Origin: Nansenia antarctica
Taxonomy: Eukaryota > Chordata > Actinopteri > Argentiniformes > Microstomatidae
Length of the DNA stretch: 64,000 bases
Reading direction: 5' to 3'
NCBI GenBank assembly: GCA_963989245.1
Contig: OZ022339.1
Coordinates: 62,602,273-62,666,272, forward strand
A model generated the notes under the pieces. It was not told where the DNA came from. It made no database searches and worked only from the letters and a program-made list of their open reading frames with translations. This document shows, piece after piece, positions 48,243 through 58,339 of the stretch (its first letter is position 1; the number at the start of each line of letters is the position of its first letter). A program made the position numbers and the translations under genes.

Positions 48243-49249
48243 CTGTTGACACAGAGATAGTCGCTTATTTTTCAAATCATGTACACTTGGAACAGTGCTT
48301 CTCCTTAACACAAATTCACCCATTACAGAGCTGAACATAGACCTACAGAGTACTGGGTATACCCCTTTGAGTAGAACTAAAACAATGGTGTGAGAATCTG
48401 TGGGATAAAGAGAGAACAAAAAAATGGAGAGACATATGGATTCAAATGTGTGTTTAAGGGGCAAATCCACAGCCGTAACACCAATGTGTACTGTCAGGCT
48501 ATATATACAGTATGCACTACAGTTGTTATTTTGGAAGGCTCTCACCTGGGACGTTCGACATTGCCATGCCTATGTCTGTCCCCATGCGAGATGTGATTGG
48601 ACAGAAGACAACCATGACGTGACAGTCGTCAGCTCGACTCTCCTCTCTGTGCAGCCCCAGAGCGTCCACTCGCTCCATCAGTTTAAGGTGAGTGCCCAGG
48701 GTTGTACCACACAGCACAGAATGGACCTTCACTCTTGACACTGTTGTCATGTCAGAAACAACAGAGTAACGTGACATGTTTCCTGGGCGCCACAGACAGA
48801 ACAGCAGCTGAGCAGTGTAGATATCAGGAGAGTCATACAGTATGTACATGGTGGAGCACTGCTACAATCACAACCAATAAAGGAGTTTTCTTATTATTGA
48901 CATATTTGAACACGGATGCGTATGATCTCACCTGGCCGTATCACTTGTTTTTTAGGTTGATTTCCTCTGACTATTGATGGGGTCCAATTGGACTTATCGC
49001 CATCATTTAACGATGAGGACCACATGAATGAACACATACTGTAACTTAAACTCCCTCTCTTTCTCAACACATTCACCTACTGTACACAATTCCCTTGGGC
49101 AATGATGTCGATGTGAATACCTTACAAAGCATCTGATTTTATGTATGAACATGTTTTACATTTGAATACTGACCTGGGTAGTGTTCTGTTGCAGGTAGAA
49201 TCTCACCTCCACTCCCTGTGCCAACAGCTCTATTCAAGGACGTTGACAT
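47986..49249 (-). CDS. Unnamed 164-residue alpha/beta protein, 3 exons (cluster gene 1)
   Basis: I do not recognise a named gene. Exons 49249-49207, 48740-48546 and 48242-47986 join in phase (1, 1, stop) to give a complete 164-residue frame starting MSTSLNRAVGTGSG. The domain runs: strand VKVHSVLCGTTLGTH (18-32), strand MVVFCPITSRMGTDIG (57-72), strand AILVVMHHTF (84-93), then VDVFFHDSLGLLTCEVNETA and a C-terminal helix. It is paralogous to genes 3 and 4 (AGTDIEAA and KPVILVVLHHTF there). Here the Glu of G-T-D-I-E is Gly, so if that residue is catalytic this copy has lost it. It lies tail-to-tail with coq8a. The fold assignment (nucleoside-deoxyribosyltransferase/TIR-like) is inference. Confidence 0.78.
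48546..48740 (-). CDS. Cluster gene 1, middle exon
   Basis: The acceptor GACATGACAACAG (on -) precedes 48740 and the donor CCAG|GTGAGA follows 48546. It encodes VSRVKVHSVLCGTTLGTH and, after a helix, DCHVMVVFCPITSRMGTDIG. It is the equivalent of 56212-56009 and 63074-62883. Confidence 0.8.
49207..49249 (-). CDS. Cluster gene 1, first coding exon
   Basis: Found by phase and donor: ATG at 49249-49247 and donor GGAG|GTGAGA after 49207. It encodes MSTSLNRAVGTGSG. Upstream lies CTCTCCTAACGAAA. The start is inferred. Confidence 0.65.
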
Positions 49250-49389
49250 TTTCGTTAGGAGAGCTAAACAGATGAGATAACGAGACAAGCAAAGGAGGCG
49301 TTAGTGAACGTTAAGGCCAGTTTAGAGCAAAGATCCGCGACTAGACCGTTTTAGAACGTCCAGCTTAATACCTATATCTAATATCTTAA

Positions 49390-49830
49390 TACCATTGCAA
49401 AGTAGCCTTCATCTCTTCATCAACATCTGTGGAGTGAAGCTATGGAACAGTTTGAATGTGGAGTTGAAGCAATGTCCAAACATAATCAAGTTTAAAATAA
49501 GGTATAAAAACATGGCCTTCATAATGTACAGGAATGGTGCTGGGGGGTTGCTAATTACAAGGTGTTTACAGGGGTTATTGTTTATTTATTATGATTTATC
49601 ATTTGGGTTCCTAAATATGTATTCTTTATTTTCTTTTTTTATGTAGTTAAGTATGGAAATATGATTTTGACTTTTGGATATGCAATATTTGTATATATTA
49701 TGAGATTGTATTCAAGTGCATTTGAACAGGAAGCATCTTTATGATTTATGGAGAAGGGGTGGGATGTTTGTACTTCTCACTCCTTTTCAAATTATGTGAA
49801 AATAAATAAAATAAAATAAAATAAAAATGA
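49390..49830 (+). mobile_element. LINE ORF2 C-terminus and AATA-rich tail
   Basis: Translation of 49395 onward reads INICGVKLWNSLNVELKQCP and IIKFKIRYKNM, the LWNSLP...FK end common to many LINE ORF2s. It ends with (AAAAT)n at 49800-49826. It lies between cluster genes 1 and 2 in the opposite orientation. Confidence 0.65.
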
Positions 49831-49973
49831 AACCAAGTTAAATGGCAATTATTTCATTCGCTTTATGCTTTTTAATTCTGTTAGTTTTAGTTTTTTTGTT
49901 TTCCGTTATATTCATTATTGTTGCTGTTTTGCACATATTTGAATCAATCAAAAACATAAAGTATTATTGTTAT

Positions 49974-50224
49974 TTATCTACCACAAGGATTGGCTCGCTG
50001 ATGTCCTGCTGTTGGAAGGTCATCTGGTGTGGATGGACCACTACTCTGAGGACCCCTGCTGGGTTGGTCTGTGGTATCCAGAGTTCTATCAACTGAACTT
50101 TTCATGGAACATTCCAGCAGTTTAATTTGTGCCCGAATGAAGTACTGGGCATTGGCGAGCTGCTTCTCCACATGTTTGAGACTGGAGAGATAGTCATACA
50201 ACACTCCTCCCGCAGCCAGTCCAT
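49974..50224 (-). CDS. Cluster gene 2, last exon
   Basis: The acceptor GTCACCTTACAG (on -) precedes 50224. It encodes GLAAGGVLYDYLSSLKHVEK and a Pro/Ser-rich tail ending AGHQRANPCGR. The stop is at 49976-49974. Confidence 0.8.
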
Positions 50225-52132
50225 CTGTAAGGTGACAATGAGCAGTGTTATCAAATCATAACATTGAACTAAAGTATTGTCCATAATGTTTGTCTTTAAG
50301 GAATTCAATGTGTACAACTACATCATATTATTATTATGATTCATCCTACTATGACAATCAACGGGGCATAGCTACTGTATGGCAGCTCTCTGAAAAAGGT
50401 ACATTTTCTACATCCACTTACTTTCAATGACATCATCTGGGACGAATCCCCTTAGTTCCTTCAGAATTGCATCAATAGGTTTACATGTGTTCTGAGAAGC
50501 AAAAAGATACACACAAACCATTACTGTTATTTGTCCATTATTTGTTTGGTGCGAATGCCTAATATTGTAGTGATTTCTAAATGAATGTGATTTTTCTCTA
50601 TTCTATTCTAACTATCTTAACTACATGACCAAAGAGAATGGTAGGCATGATAACCAACCTGTTTAGATTTGTCAATAAGTTCACTGATCTTGCTTCTGAT
50701 TTTGAAATTCTCCACCCCTGGCACAAGTTCATTCAGATCTTCCCGTGTTAACTTTTGTATTTCAACGTCTGTGTTAACTTCTGCTTCTAAAAGACAAACA
50801 AAATACAGCAGTTAGGGTGACACTCCAGTGACAATACATTAATTGAGATGCACTATGCATTTACCATTCCCATAAAGGAATAAAGGCAAAGGGCTACGTT
50901 CACACTGCAGGTCTTGATGCTCAATTACGATTTTTTTACACAGAGCCGATTTTTGTTTGGCAGTTCACATTACTTTTAAAATGTGACCTATATTTGACCT
51001 AGGCCTATATTGACTCCCGTGTGAACATTCCACAGCGCTGAACAGACCTGCATGTGCAGAAGGACAGCGCACTGTTTACAATAATAATAATACATTAGAC
51101 TTATATAGCGGTTTTACACTCAAAGACGCTTTACAAACGGAAAAGATCGAGTAGTAAAATAAAAAGAAACAAAAAAAGAAATAAAAGAAAGTATAGGGGT
51201 CTAATTAATTTGTAGATTACTAAATCTAAATCTAAGTGTCTTTGTAGGGTACAGGTCTACTCTGTATACTGTCTGCAAGTATATCTAGATTTATGATATA
51301 TAATATATATGATAACATGATAACATATATAGGATAAAGTTACAACCGGATTCATTTTCAAGTTTTTGTGCAGCGGAAGCCAGCAAAGATATGAGCAAGT
51401 GCGTCTAGAGTGCAGGGTTGCCTGATGGGGCGGGTTACCGCCGAATGGGCTACTGGATTTAGCGGTTGGTTAGGCTGTAAATTGGCAATCCCATCTGGCA
51501 ACCCTGCTAGAGTGAGGTAAAAGTCGCATTAAAAGTGACTTGACAATTCAGACGGCGGGCACGTTGCTAAATATCAGATATGTATCCGCTGTAATACCAC
51601 CTCTGGAAGCGACCCAGGTCGGATTTAAAAAAGGTCAGATTTCAGAAATCAGACTCGAGTAGCGTGTCGGCAAAAAAATCGGATTTGGGTCACATTTCAC
51701 TGCAGTGTGAATGTAGCCTAGGCCAGCTTACCTTTAAAAACAGCTAATACACCTGCACCCATGGGAAGGCCCCTGATTTGATCGTTCAAGCTTGGAGGAC
51801 AAAATGCCTAGGGGAGGGACAGAGGTTTATAAAGGCTATGAATTGGACCAAAACATTATTCCTAAAAGTCTACTGTGGTAACCTAACTTATGAATAATGG
51901 GAATGCCATCCAGGATTCAAGTTAACCATTTATTGTAGAACGGTAAGTAACAACGTGGTACTCTGGTCACTTGCTAGCTTAGTCTGGGACCCCAGCTATT
52001 CAACAGGTAACTCAGCCCAATGCATCTGGTGGTCCCCTACTGGCGTGGGGTGGTACTACAGGTAGTCTAACCAGGATATCACATCTACATTTGCTATAAT
52101 TTTTATTAAAAATAGCATACCTGATTACTCAT
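49974..52132 (-). CDS. Unnamed 178-residue protein with SAM-like segment, 5 coding exons (cluster gene 2)
   Basis: Exons 52132-52121 (MSNQ), 51807-51732, 50786-50659, 50491-50422 and 50224-49974 join in phase to a complete 178-residue frame. All introns are GT-AG. Residues 20-70 (MGAGVLAVFK, then VEIQKLTREDLNELVPGVEN and FKIRSKISELID) look like a SAM-type helical bundle. Residues 88-140 (DDVIENGLAAGGVLYDYLSS, then VEKQLANAQYFIRAQIKLLE) are helical, possibly coiled-coil. The tail is Pro/Ser-rich. There is no signal peptide or membrane segment. I cannot name it; the SAM assignment is inference. A non-coding exon with an ISRE-like site lies upstream. Confidence 0.78.
50422..50491 (-). CDS. Cluster gene 2, exon 4 of 5
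   Basis: The acceptor GCTTCTCAG precedes 50491 and the donor GAAA|GTAAGT follows 50422. It encodes NTCKPIDAILKELRGFVPDD and VIE. Confidence 0.8.
50659..50786 (-). CDS. Cluster gene 2, exon 3 of 5 (SAM-like segment)
   Basis: The acceptor GTCTTTTAG precedes 50786 and the donor CAG|GTTGGT follows 50659. It encodes EAEVNTDVEIQKLTREDLNE and LVPGVENFKIRSKISELID. Confidence 0.82.
50891..51721. mobile_element. MITE, about 830 bp, in an intron of cluster gene 2
   Basis: The left GGGCTACGTTCACACTGCAG and the reverse complement of the right end (GGCTACATTCACACTGCAG) are terminal inverted repeats. Inside are GATTTTTTTACACAGAGCCG and, facing it, AAAAAATCGGATTTGGGTC. A SINE-tail-like insertion sits at 51085-51140 (TACATTAGACTTATATAGCG). 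Confidence 0.7.
51732..51807 (-). CDS. Cluster gene 2, exon 2 of 5
   Basis: The acceptor CTCCCCTAG precedes 51807 and the donor AAAG|GTAAGC follows 51732. It encodes AFCPPSLNDQIRGLPMGAGV and LAVFK. Confidence 0.78.
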
Positions 52133-52159
52133 GTTTTCACACGCGGATGCACTGAACTT
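52121..52159 (-). CDS. Cluster gene 2, exon with start codon
   Basis: ATG at 52132-52130, then AGTAATCAG|GTATGC. Only four codons (MSNQ) are coded here. The acceptor ATGTGATCAG before 52159 is weak, so the 5' boundary is tentative. Confidence 0.6.
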
Positions 52160-52193
52160 CTGATCACATCTGACCTTTAATTATAACAAGGCA

Positions 52194-52201
52194 CACGCGC
52201 G

Positions 52202-52254
<53 letters not shown>
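52194..52254. repeat. (CG)n(CA)n microsatellite
   Basis: CGCGCGCGCGCG passing into about 22 CA units, a Z-DNA-prone tract between the non-coding exon and the start-codon exon of cluster gene 2. Confidence 0.92.
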
Positions 52255-52256
<2 letters not shown>

Positions 52257-52366
52257 AGTGTTTATACCTAAAAATGAACGATTAATGTGAGGCCAAGAAA
52301 AACATTCTCACATAATCATCATTATACTAAACGCGGCAAAAAGCGGAGGCAATATTGTCGACTTAC

Positions 52367-52480
52367 CTAGTGAACAGACTTCACTTCTGTCAAGACACCT
52401 GCGGAAACACATTTTCCCCCCCACAATCGGTAGTTACATTCGTTTCTTCTACACATGAAAGTGAAAGACAGTCACTCATC
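52367..52480 (-). promoter_or_regulatory. 5' non-coding exon and ISRE-like promoter of cluster gene 2
   Basis: On the - strand a strong donor TCACTAG|GTAAGTCG ends an exon at 52367. About 90 bp upstream, 52457-52466 is GAAAGTGAAA, an exact GAAANNGAAA interferon-stimulated response element core (TTTCACTTTC on -). The exon has no ORF, so it is taken as 5' UTR. The transcription start is not determined. Confidence 0.5.
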
Positions 52481-53239
52481 CAAATTCAATCAGCCAGCAA
52501 CACGACAACTCCCCTGCACACGCTGATTGGACGGCTTTGAGATTGATGTTCATGGGGCCCAAAGAATACAGTTCCTGTTCCGCCCACCTCGTGTATGTGG
52601 GGAAACTCATTGGTGGGAAATCAAGAGTTGGAAGACACTCGGCTGTATGCAGTCCATAGTGTTGAAAGAGTTGACTGCACATTAGGTCTTTAGGTCATTT
52701 CTATACTAAATGGAAATTATGTTAATGAGTAGGAAAAAGTGAGAGTTAAATGACACTCCCCCTTTAATGACACTGCACAATAAAATTGGCACTCACTCAG
52801 GTTACATCAAGACAAGTTATCTTTATTTAAGTATATAGAATTTCTCAGGACCATTTCATACATGATTAATACCCAGAGTCTCTGTCAATGTGTCTGTCTT
52901 TATTGAATTATCCTTTGTTTATATAGGTAATCCCGTTTAAAACATCTATTCTACAACAGCATGTTTGGATACTGGATTCTGATAGCAACAGTGGTAAATA
53001 TCCCAACCACCTTCAGTTCAGGCCGCCTCCCAATCAATCTGAGAACACCTGTGCTGACCTTCAATGCAATCGTTGATCTTGTTTATGGCGGAAAGGATCA
53101 ACTTTACTGTAATCCAGACTATCTGTTTCTAAGGCTCAATGCTTAACTTTATAAAGCCAGGATAGTTTTTCAGTTTATCAATTGTGACATTGAAATACAT
53201 TTCACAAAAAGGGTTAGGGCGTGCTGGCTCATGACACTT
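52481..53239. other. Intergenic stretch, no gene seen
   Basis: AT-rich sequence between the promoter of cluster gene 2 and the last exon of cluster gene 3. No ORF or clear repeat stands out. Confidence 0.45.
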
Positions 53240-53358
53240 TTACTGCTTTGTAGCTTCTGTCTCATCACCAGGAGTATTTGAGGGCTGGGGAGCAGCAGTG
53301 CCATCTGTAATGCCGGCTGCAGTCATCAGTCCACTCAGTCCACATAGACAAATAGACA
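53240..53358 (-). CDS. Cluster gene 3, last exon
   Basis: The acceptor ATGTTTCTTTAG precedes 53358 and the stop is TAA at 53242-53240. It encodes VSICLCGLSGLMTAAGITDG and ends PGDETEATKQ. The first half is hydrophobic. It is linked to the exon at 55837-55571 by matching phase 1 and the donor TTTAG|GTAGGT. If that donor is not used, the protein ends RFHCIV instead. Confidence 0.6.
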
Positions 53359-56300
53359 CTAAAGAAACATAAACACATCAGAGGTTAGTAACACTACAAC
53401 TACTGATGTAGTAGTTTCTGCAAATGTGCAAGCCACTGGCCCATAACATGTCCTTATTGTTTCATGAATAATGATGTAATTGTTATTAGAGGTGCCATAT
53501 GTGTATCAGATAGCTGTGTGACACTCTGTAACATATTATGACCATATTATACTCAGAGATGAAGAGTGTCTCTGCTGTGTTCGAAATGGCATACTAGCAT
53601 ACTGCATACTAGCATACTCAATGAGTATATACACTGCATACTGCCTACTAAATTTTAAACCTCCATTGGCTAAAAGCTGTAATTTTGGCTCTACAAGTGT
53701 TAACATGTCATTTCATGAAGTTTTAATATATTTTCAGGCGAGAAAGTAACCATATATATTCCCAAAATGTGTCCAGTTTATCAAATTAACCTGTTGATAT
53801 ATCTGATCAGAAGTTTTTTTTCCCCACTTCTGTTCGCTAGCTACATTACTTTGCTTAGATACCTTCACTGCAGGGTTCAACAGAAATCGTAACATAATAG
53901 CTAAACAAGTTGTAAAATGATTTGGGTGGGCCAATATCTTTAGCTAGTTAAAATAACTAGCTTACTATATTGTTGTCTTAGCAGTTGATAAAAGAACAGG
54001 ATTCAATAAATAAAATAAAAATATATGAGCAATAACATATCTTGGGCAAGCACAATAACAACCAACTTGTCTGAAGCTATACTGGGACCATTCGTGACTG
54101 GGCTACAGGCAGTCAAATACTAGGCAAACGTGTGTGTAAGACACGAATAAACTTGGATTTCATGCATTTCAAGTGGCATCTTTGTAAGCATGACAACGTA
54201 GTCATGTCTAAGAATGCATTTCACCATGTAAATTCCCAATATAGTGAAAATACTGTACCACTGACACCAACACTCAAATCTGTGTATGTTTATTGCGAGC
54301 TTTCGCTCTGCAGGATCTCGGACCATTGTAAACAACAGCTGTATGACGAGTTTGTATGACGCAGTTTGACGAGACTGAAGAGATGCGCAATGCATTTTGG
54401 GGATTTAGTACCCCAGTAGTGTCCAGTCATGGCATACTCAAATATTCAGCAAAATCTAGTAGGCTATACATACTAGATTTCTTGCATACTGTACAGTGTG
54501 AACGCTCTCGCATACTCAAATCTACGTCGAGTAGTATGCTAGTAGCCTATGCCATTTCGGACACAGCCATATATGTCTATCATAGGCCATAACACTGACA
54601 AATTGTTGTTTGGTGACATCATCAAAATGAGACATTACCATAGGATGCAGAGTGTAGTTTGGATTCATGACATATAAAATAACTGTCCTTTGACATTCAT
54701 CGTGAAATTGATTTGACTTGTGATTGAGGCCCTGTCCACACCTATACGTTTTTTTGATAAACGTTTTTCGTATATAAAAATATGCATGTTTAAACGCAAT
54801 ATAAACGCTGTCATTGAGCATTCCACACCAGTAGTCGGCGATATAATATTATCCCCATAGCCCCGCTGGCCAATCAGACGCCTCTGTCTCTCAATGTTCT
54901 CGATCATTAACTGTGCATTTATCTGTAAACAGGTTAAAAGTCCAGTTAACAGTGAAAGAACTAGAAGCACTTTGTTCACATCCATTTTCCTCGCTTGTGT
55001 AGCCTCGAACACCGTTGCCTGTTGTAAACATAGTAGTTACTGGTGCTAGGATATGACGTTGGAGGGAACAGCAAACAGCTGCAGTGCGCATGATCATAGA
55101 AATCTACGCGCACGAATTCCAAAAGCTCCGTCTATCTCGTCCACACGTCAAAAATATACGGCGAATATACAGCGTTTTTAAACATCTTCACTCTGGCAGG
55201 CGTTTTTAAACATCTTCGTTTTCAGGGGGCAAAAACTCGTTTGCGTCTGGACGAACCCCCCAAAACGAATATAAAAATCCACGTTTATCAAAAAAACGTA
55301 TAGGTGTGGACAGGGCCTAAGGCCAATGCACACGGCGTGCGATTTTGTCGCACGACAACATTCGATTCTCAATTATTTTAATTATTTCAATTGGTGTGAA
55401 TGGAGAATCGAATTTTGTCGTGCGACAATATCGAATCGCACACCGTGTGCATTGTCTCATTCAAAACAATGGAATCGAATTCGGCGGTGCGACAAAATCG
55501 GGACCGTGTGCATTGGCCTTTACTGTATTAATACAACAATTATGACATCAAACAATACAATGAAACCTACCTAAATTGGTCAGGTAATCCTTTAGACATG
55601 AGAGAGACATCATAAAGGAGTAGAAATCTGAAACCTCAGGATGTATACCAAGTTCCTTCAATATCTCTTTGACTGCATCATCATTGCGAGGACACTTCAG
55701 TAGTCCATGGTTCTCATGGAACAGACAGTCCACTGTCAGTATGACATCATTTCTGGTCACTAGTCTGCTACTGTCAGGTACAGTGTAGTCTGGCTTAAAG
55801 GTGTGATGCAACACCACCAGAATGACAGGTTTATCAGCTGTCAAGACGGGAACAAAATGCAGGTCAACTGAACATAATCAAGGGATCTTCTTACCCATCC
55901 ATAAGCTAAACATAAATAAAAAATAAATAAAAAGGATACTGTCAAAACAATTGCATGAAATGTGTGTGCAAGCTGAACACAAATCTTAAATATATTCTAC
56001 TCTTGTACCTGGAATCTCCTTCTCTGCTGCTTCAATGTCAGTCCCAGCACGAGAGATAATGGGACAGAACGCCAGGATGACATCACATTCTTCCATTGAT
56101 TTTGCTTCAATCAAGCCAATAAGACCTTCTTTAAAGGCCTCATGAGACCCCAGAGTATTCCCAACCACAACAGGGAAGAATTTCTTCATCTTTGATTGAA
56201 TCAAGGAAACACCTGTAAAGAAGTGTCTGGTGTGAGGAACCCATTGATGGTGGATCCCTTCTTCAAATACGTATTTCAACATCAATAACTCTGATAAACA

Positions 56301-56369
56301 ATCCCCACCCCCACACACTCTGTTGAACAATCCCCCCCCACACACACACTCTGTTGAACAATCCCCCCG

Positions 56370-56413
<44 letters not shown>

Positions 56414-58189
56414 AGGGTACAATCACTCTCAGTATCCCCCACCCGGCCACTGTGGACAATCCAATTTAGCCTTTGCACTACTGATGGTTACACACACCCC
56501 TGGTTAATGTGAACACTCAATTCACATTAACTGTGAAGTGAACACTCAATTACCATACATATATATGTGCATAGCTACCTTAACTGTACATAACTGCTCA
56601 TAACTGTATATACCTCTAACTACCGTACTTGCCATACTGTACCTATCACTGTCATGTTTATCATGTTTTATATCACTATTTGCACTTCTGGTTAGATGCT
56701 AAACTGCACTTTGTTGTCTGGTACTCTGCAATGACAATAAAGTTGCAATAAAGATCTAATCTAACCTAAAAGAATAAGACTTTTAAGCATTGATTGAACA
56801 TTGTACTTTGTATTTGTCATGTAAACTGTATCTGTATTTGTAATATATTGTATATTGAGGTGTTCTGTATGTATTGTGTATTACTGTTTGACGGATTGCA
56901 CATCTGACGTAGGTTTTGAGTGGGTAATTGATGTATGGTTTACCAACTAGGGTTGACAGACCGGACGAGCTTCCGTACTTTTGAGGAGTTGTAGGGGCAT
57001 ATGGCTTTACTTATGTGACCTAAGGCCTAGGCTACACAACGACAAAATGACGACGAAACGCAATTCCGATTTCCGTTTTCTCATTGTTGCACAAAATAAT
57101 CTTTGGCCACATGGAACCGCGTATTCAGGTACACTGGGCATGCGCTTACTGGTAGACCCAGAAAATGGTTAAAATATAATTGAGACAGTACCGTAAAATA
57201 ATAGAAATTCATTAATTTTCATTCATTCTGTAGTATTGTCATAACTTTATTTAATATTGTATAAAAAGAGCTGATGCATAATAAACTTTATGATAATTGT
57301 TGAAGTGCCTCTTGCTAAGATGTTTCTAAGACGATAAATAATATCACAGCCCTGGTTTATCAAGTGTAGGCTATTTATAGCACAAGACGCTGAATGGTTG
57401 GGTCGCACCCAATGCGCACATACATCGATCAATTCAACTTTATTTATACAGCATATGGATGTTACGTGCCTAATGCCTAGACGCACACTTGTTACTTGCC
57501 GCTTTCATAATTTTATTTAGCCTATATAGCATGCATTGAATGTAACCTCAAGTGCTGAACAGTAAGTAAACCACGTCATCGTTATCGAAAAACGCACCCA
57601 ATCGCGGACCACACCACTCCGAAAACGATATGGAAACACCCACCCAGCGTTATCATCTCATCACCGTCTCAGCTCACGAATTTGGCGGAGTCGTATCAGA
57701 TCGTCACCGTTTCAGTCAAAACCGGCGCCGTGTAGCCTATGCCTAAGACTCACTCAGAAGCAGTGTTCCTAAATGGCGGTTCCTAGCTCCCACCAAGTGA
57801 TTTAACAATTAAGTCATATCAATCAATGTATCAATCATACCTTTGTACTGTCATAAACTTCCTGTATCCCTGTACATACTGTACACCCAAAAAAACTTTA
57901 AAATGGTTATATTTGTTTCATGAGAGTAATTACCTTTTGAATAGTCCTTCTGCAACAGAGAGGAAAGAGCATGAAATAATCAATTGTTAACTTTTAATCA
58001 AAGTACATTCTTTTTTATCACACAGTTGATGTCTACTCAGCAGAGGTAATCTCAGAAGTCATCCAGTTTACAGTGGTAGCGTTATGTCGCTGAGTATACT
58101 TTTAAACTAAGTGATATGACTAAACATACCTCCTGGTCTTTCTTCTCTGCTTCTTTGGTTCCTCCGACTGGAAACACAACACTGCCATC
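53240..58189 (-). CDS. Unnamed alpha/beta protein, 5 exons seen, start not found (cluster gene 3)
   Basis: Exons 58189-58130, 57949-57934 (16 nt), 56212-56009, 55837-55571 and 53358-53240 join in phase (0, 1, 1, 1, stop) into 221 residues. Order: acidic segment DGSVVFPVGGTKEAEKKDQE; microexon KDYSK; KKFFPVVVGNTLGSHEAFKE and MEECDVILAFCPIISRAGTD-IEAAEKEIP; DKPVILVVLHHTFKPDYTVP then VDCLFHENHGLLKCPRNDDA and a helix; and a final exon ICLCGLSGLMTAAGITDG with an acidic tail. The predicted order (strand-helix-strand-G-T-x-x-E-helix-strand KPVI) resembles nucleoside-deoxyribosyltransferase/TIR-like folds, which is inference. Three MITEs fill its last intron. The start exon is missing, and an upstream joint with gene 4 is possible. 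Confidence 0.75.
53575..54566. mobile_element. MITE, about 1 kb
   Basis: The left CTGTGTTCGAAATGGCATAC and the reverse complement of the right end (CTGTGTCCGAAATGGCATAG) are inverted repeats. GCATACTA units recur near both ends. This is a common fish foldback family, with no coding seen. Confidence 0.75.
54728..55317. mobile_element. PIF/Harbinger-like element with 37-bp perfect inverted repeats
   Basis: GGCCCTGTCCACACCTATAC at 54728 onward is repeated in perfect inverted form at the right end (to 55317); the match covers at least 37 bp. Flanks are TGA and TAA, close to the TAA target of Harbinger elements. On the - strand a 115-codon frame (55012-54665) starts MFEATQARKMDVNKVLLVLS and has IENIERQRRLIGQRG, which resembles the N-terminus of Harbinger transposases. 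This is inference. Confidence 0.75.
55319..55520. mobile_element. 200-bp MITE with 17-bp perfect inverted repeats
   Basis: AAGGCCAATGCACACGG at both ends in inverted orientation, with GATTTTGTCGCACGACAACA inside. Same family as 39919-40088. It abuts the Harbinger-like element. Confidence 0.8.
55571..55837 (-). CDS. Cluster gene 3, KPVI exon
   Basis: The acceptor CGTCTTGACAG precedes 55837. It encodes ADKPVILVVLHHTFKPDYTV, then LTVDCLFHENHGLLKCPRND and the helix DAVKEILKELGIHPEV. It aligns closely with 58747-58503. Confidence 0.85.
56009..56212 (-). CDS. Cluster gene 3, GTDIE exon
   Basis: The acceptor TCTTTACAG precedes 56212 and the donor CCAG|GTACAA follows 56009. It encodes KMKKFFPVVVGNTLGSHEAF and ECDVILAFCPIISRAGTDIE. 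It aligns with 63074-62883 and more distantly with 48740-48546. Confidence 0.86.
56352..56411. repeat. (CA)n microsatellite
   Basis: About 25 CA units. CCCCACACACACTCTGTTGA-type blocks precede it in tandem at 56305-56365. Confidence 0.9.
56560..56765 (+). mobile_element. LINE 3' UTR fragment
   Basis: Contains ACTTCTGGTTAGATGCTAAA, GTTGTCTGGTACTCTGCAAT and ends CAATAAAGTTGCAATAAAG. It is the + strand counterpart of 21935-22215. Confidence 0.65.
57024..57743. mobile_element. Harbinger-like MITE with TAA duplication
   Basis: GGCCTAGGCTACAC and the reverse complement of the right end (GGCATAGGCTACAC) are inverted repeats flanked by TAA at 57021-57023 and 57744-57746. About 720 bp, no transposase. 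Confidence 0.72.
57934..57949 (-). CDS. Cluster gene 3, 16-nt microexon
   Basis: AAGGACTATTCAAAAG between acceptor CTCTGTTGCAG and donor GTAATTAC (- strand). The same-size exon AATGGGTCTTCAAAAG occurs in cluster gene 4 with near-identical flanks. Phase 0 in, phase 1 out. Confidence 0.72.
58130..58189 (-). CDS. Cluster gene 3, acidic exon
   Basis: The acceptor CATTTTTGCAG precedes 58189 and the donor GAG|GTATGT follows 58130. It encodes DGSVVFPVGGTKEAEKKDQE. Its counterpart in gene 4 is 63967-63899. Confidence 0.75.
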
Positions 58190-58339
58190 CTGCAAAAATG
58201 TGGGTTGATGCACAGTATAGTTTAGTAACCTATCTTCCATAAAATACATTTTCCCATCTGGACAAACAGCTTTATTTATCAGCTGTTAACACCTGACAAT
58301 TTTTCTTTAACAGAACTGCACAGCTTCAATAAATGAATA

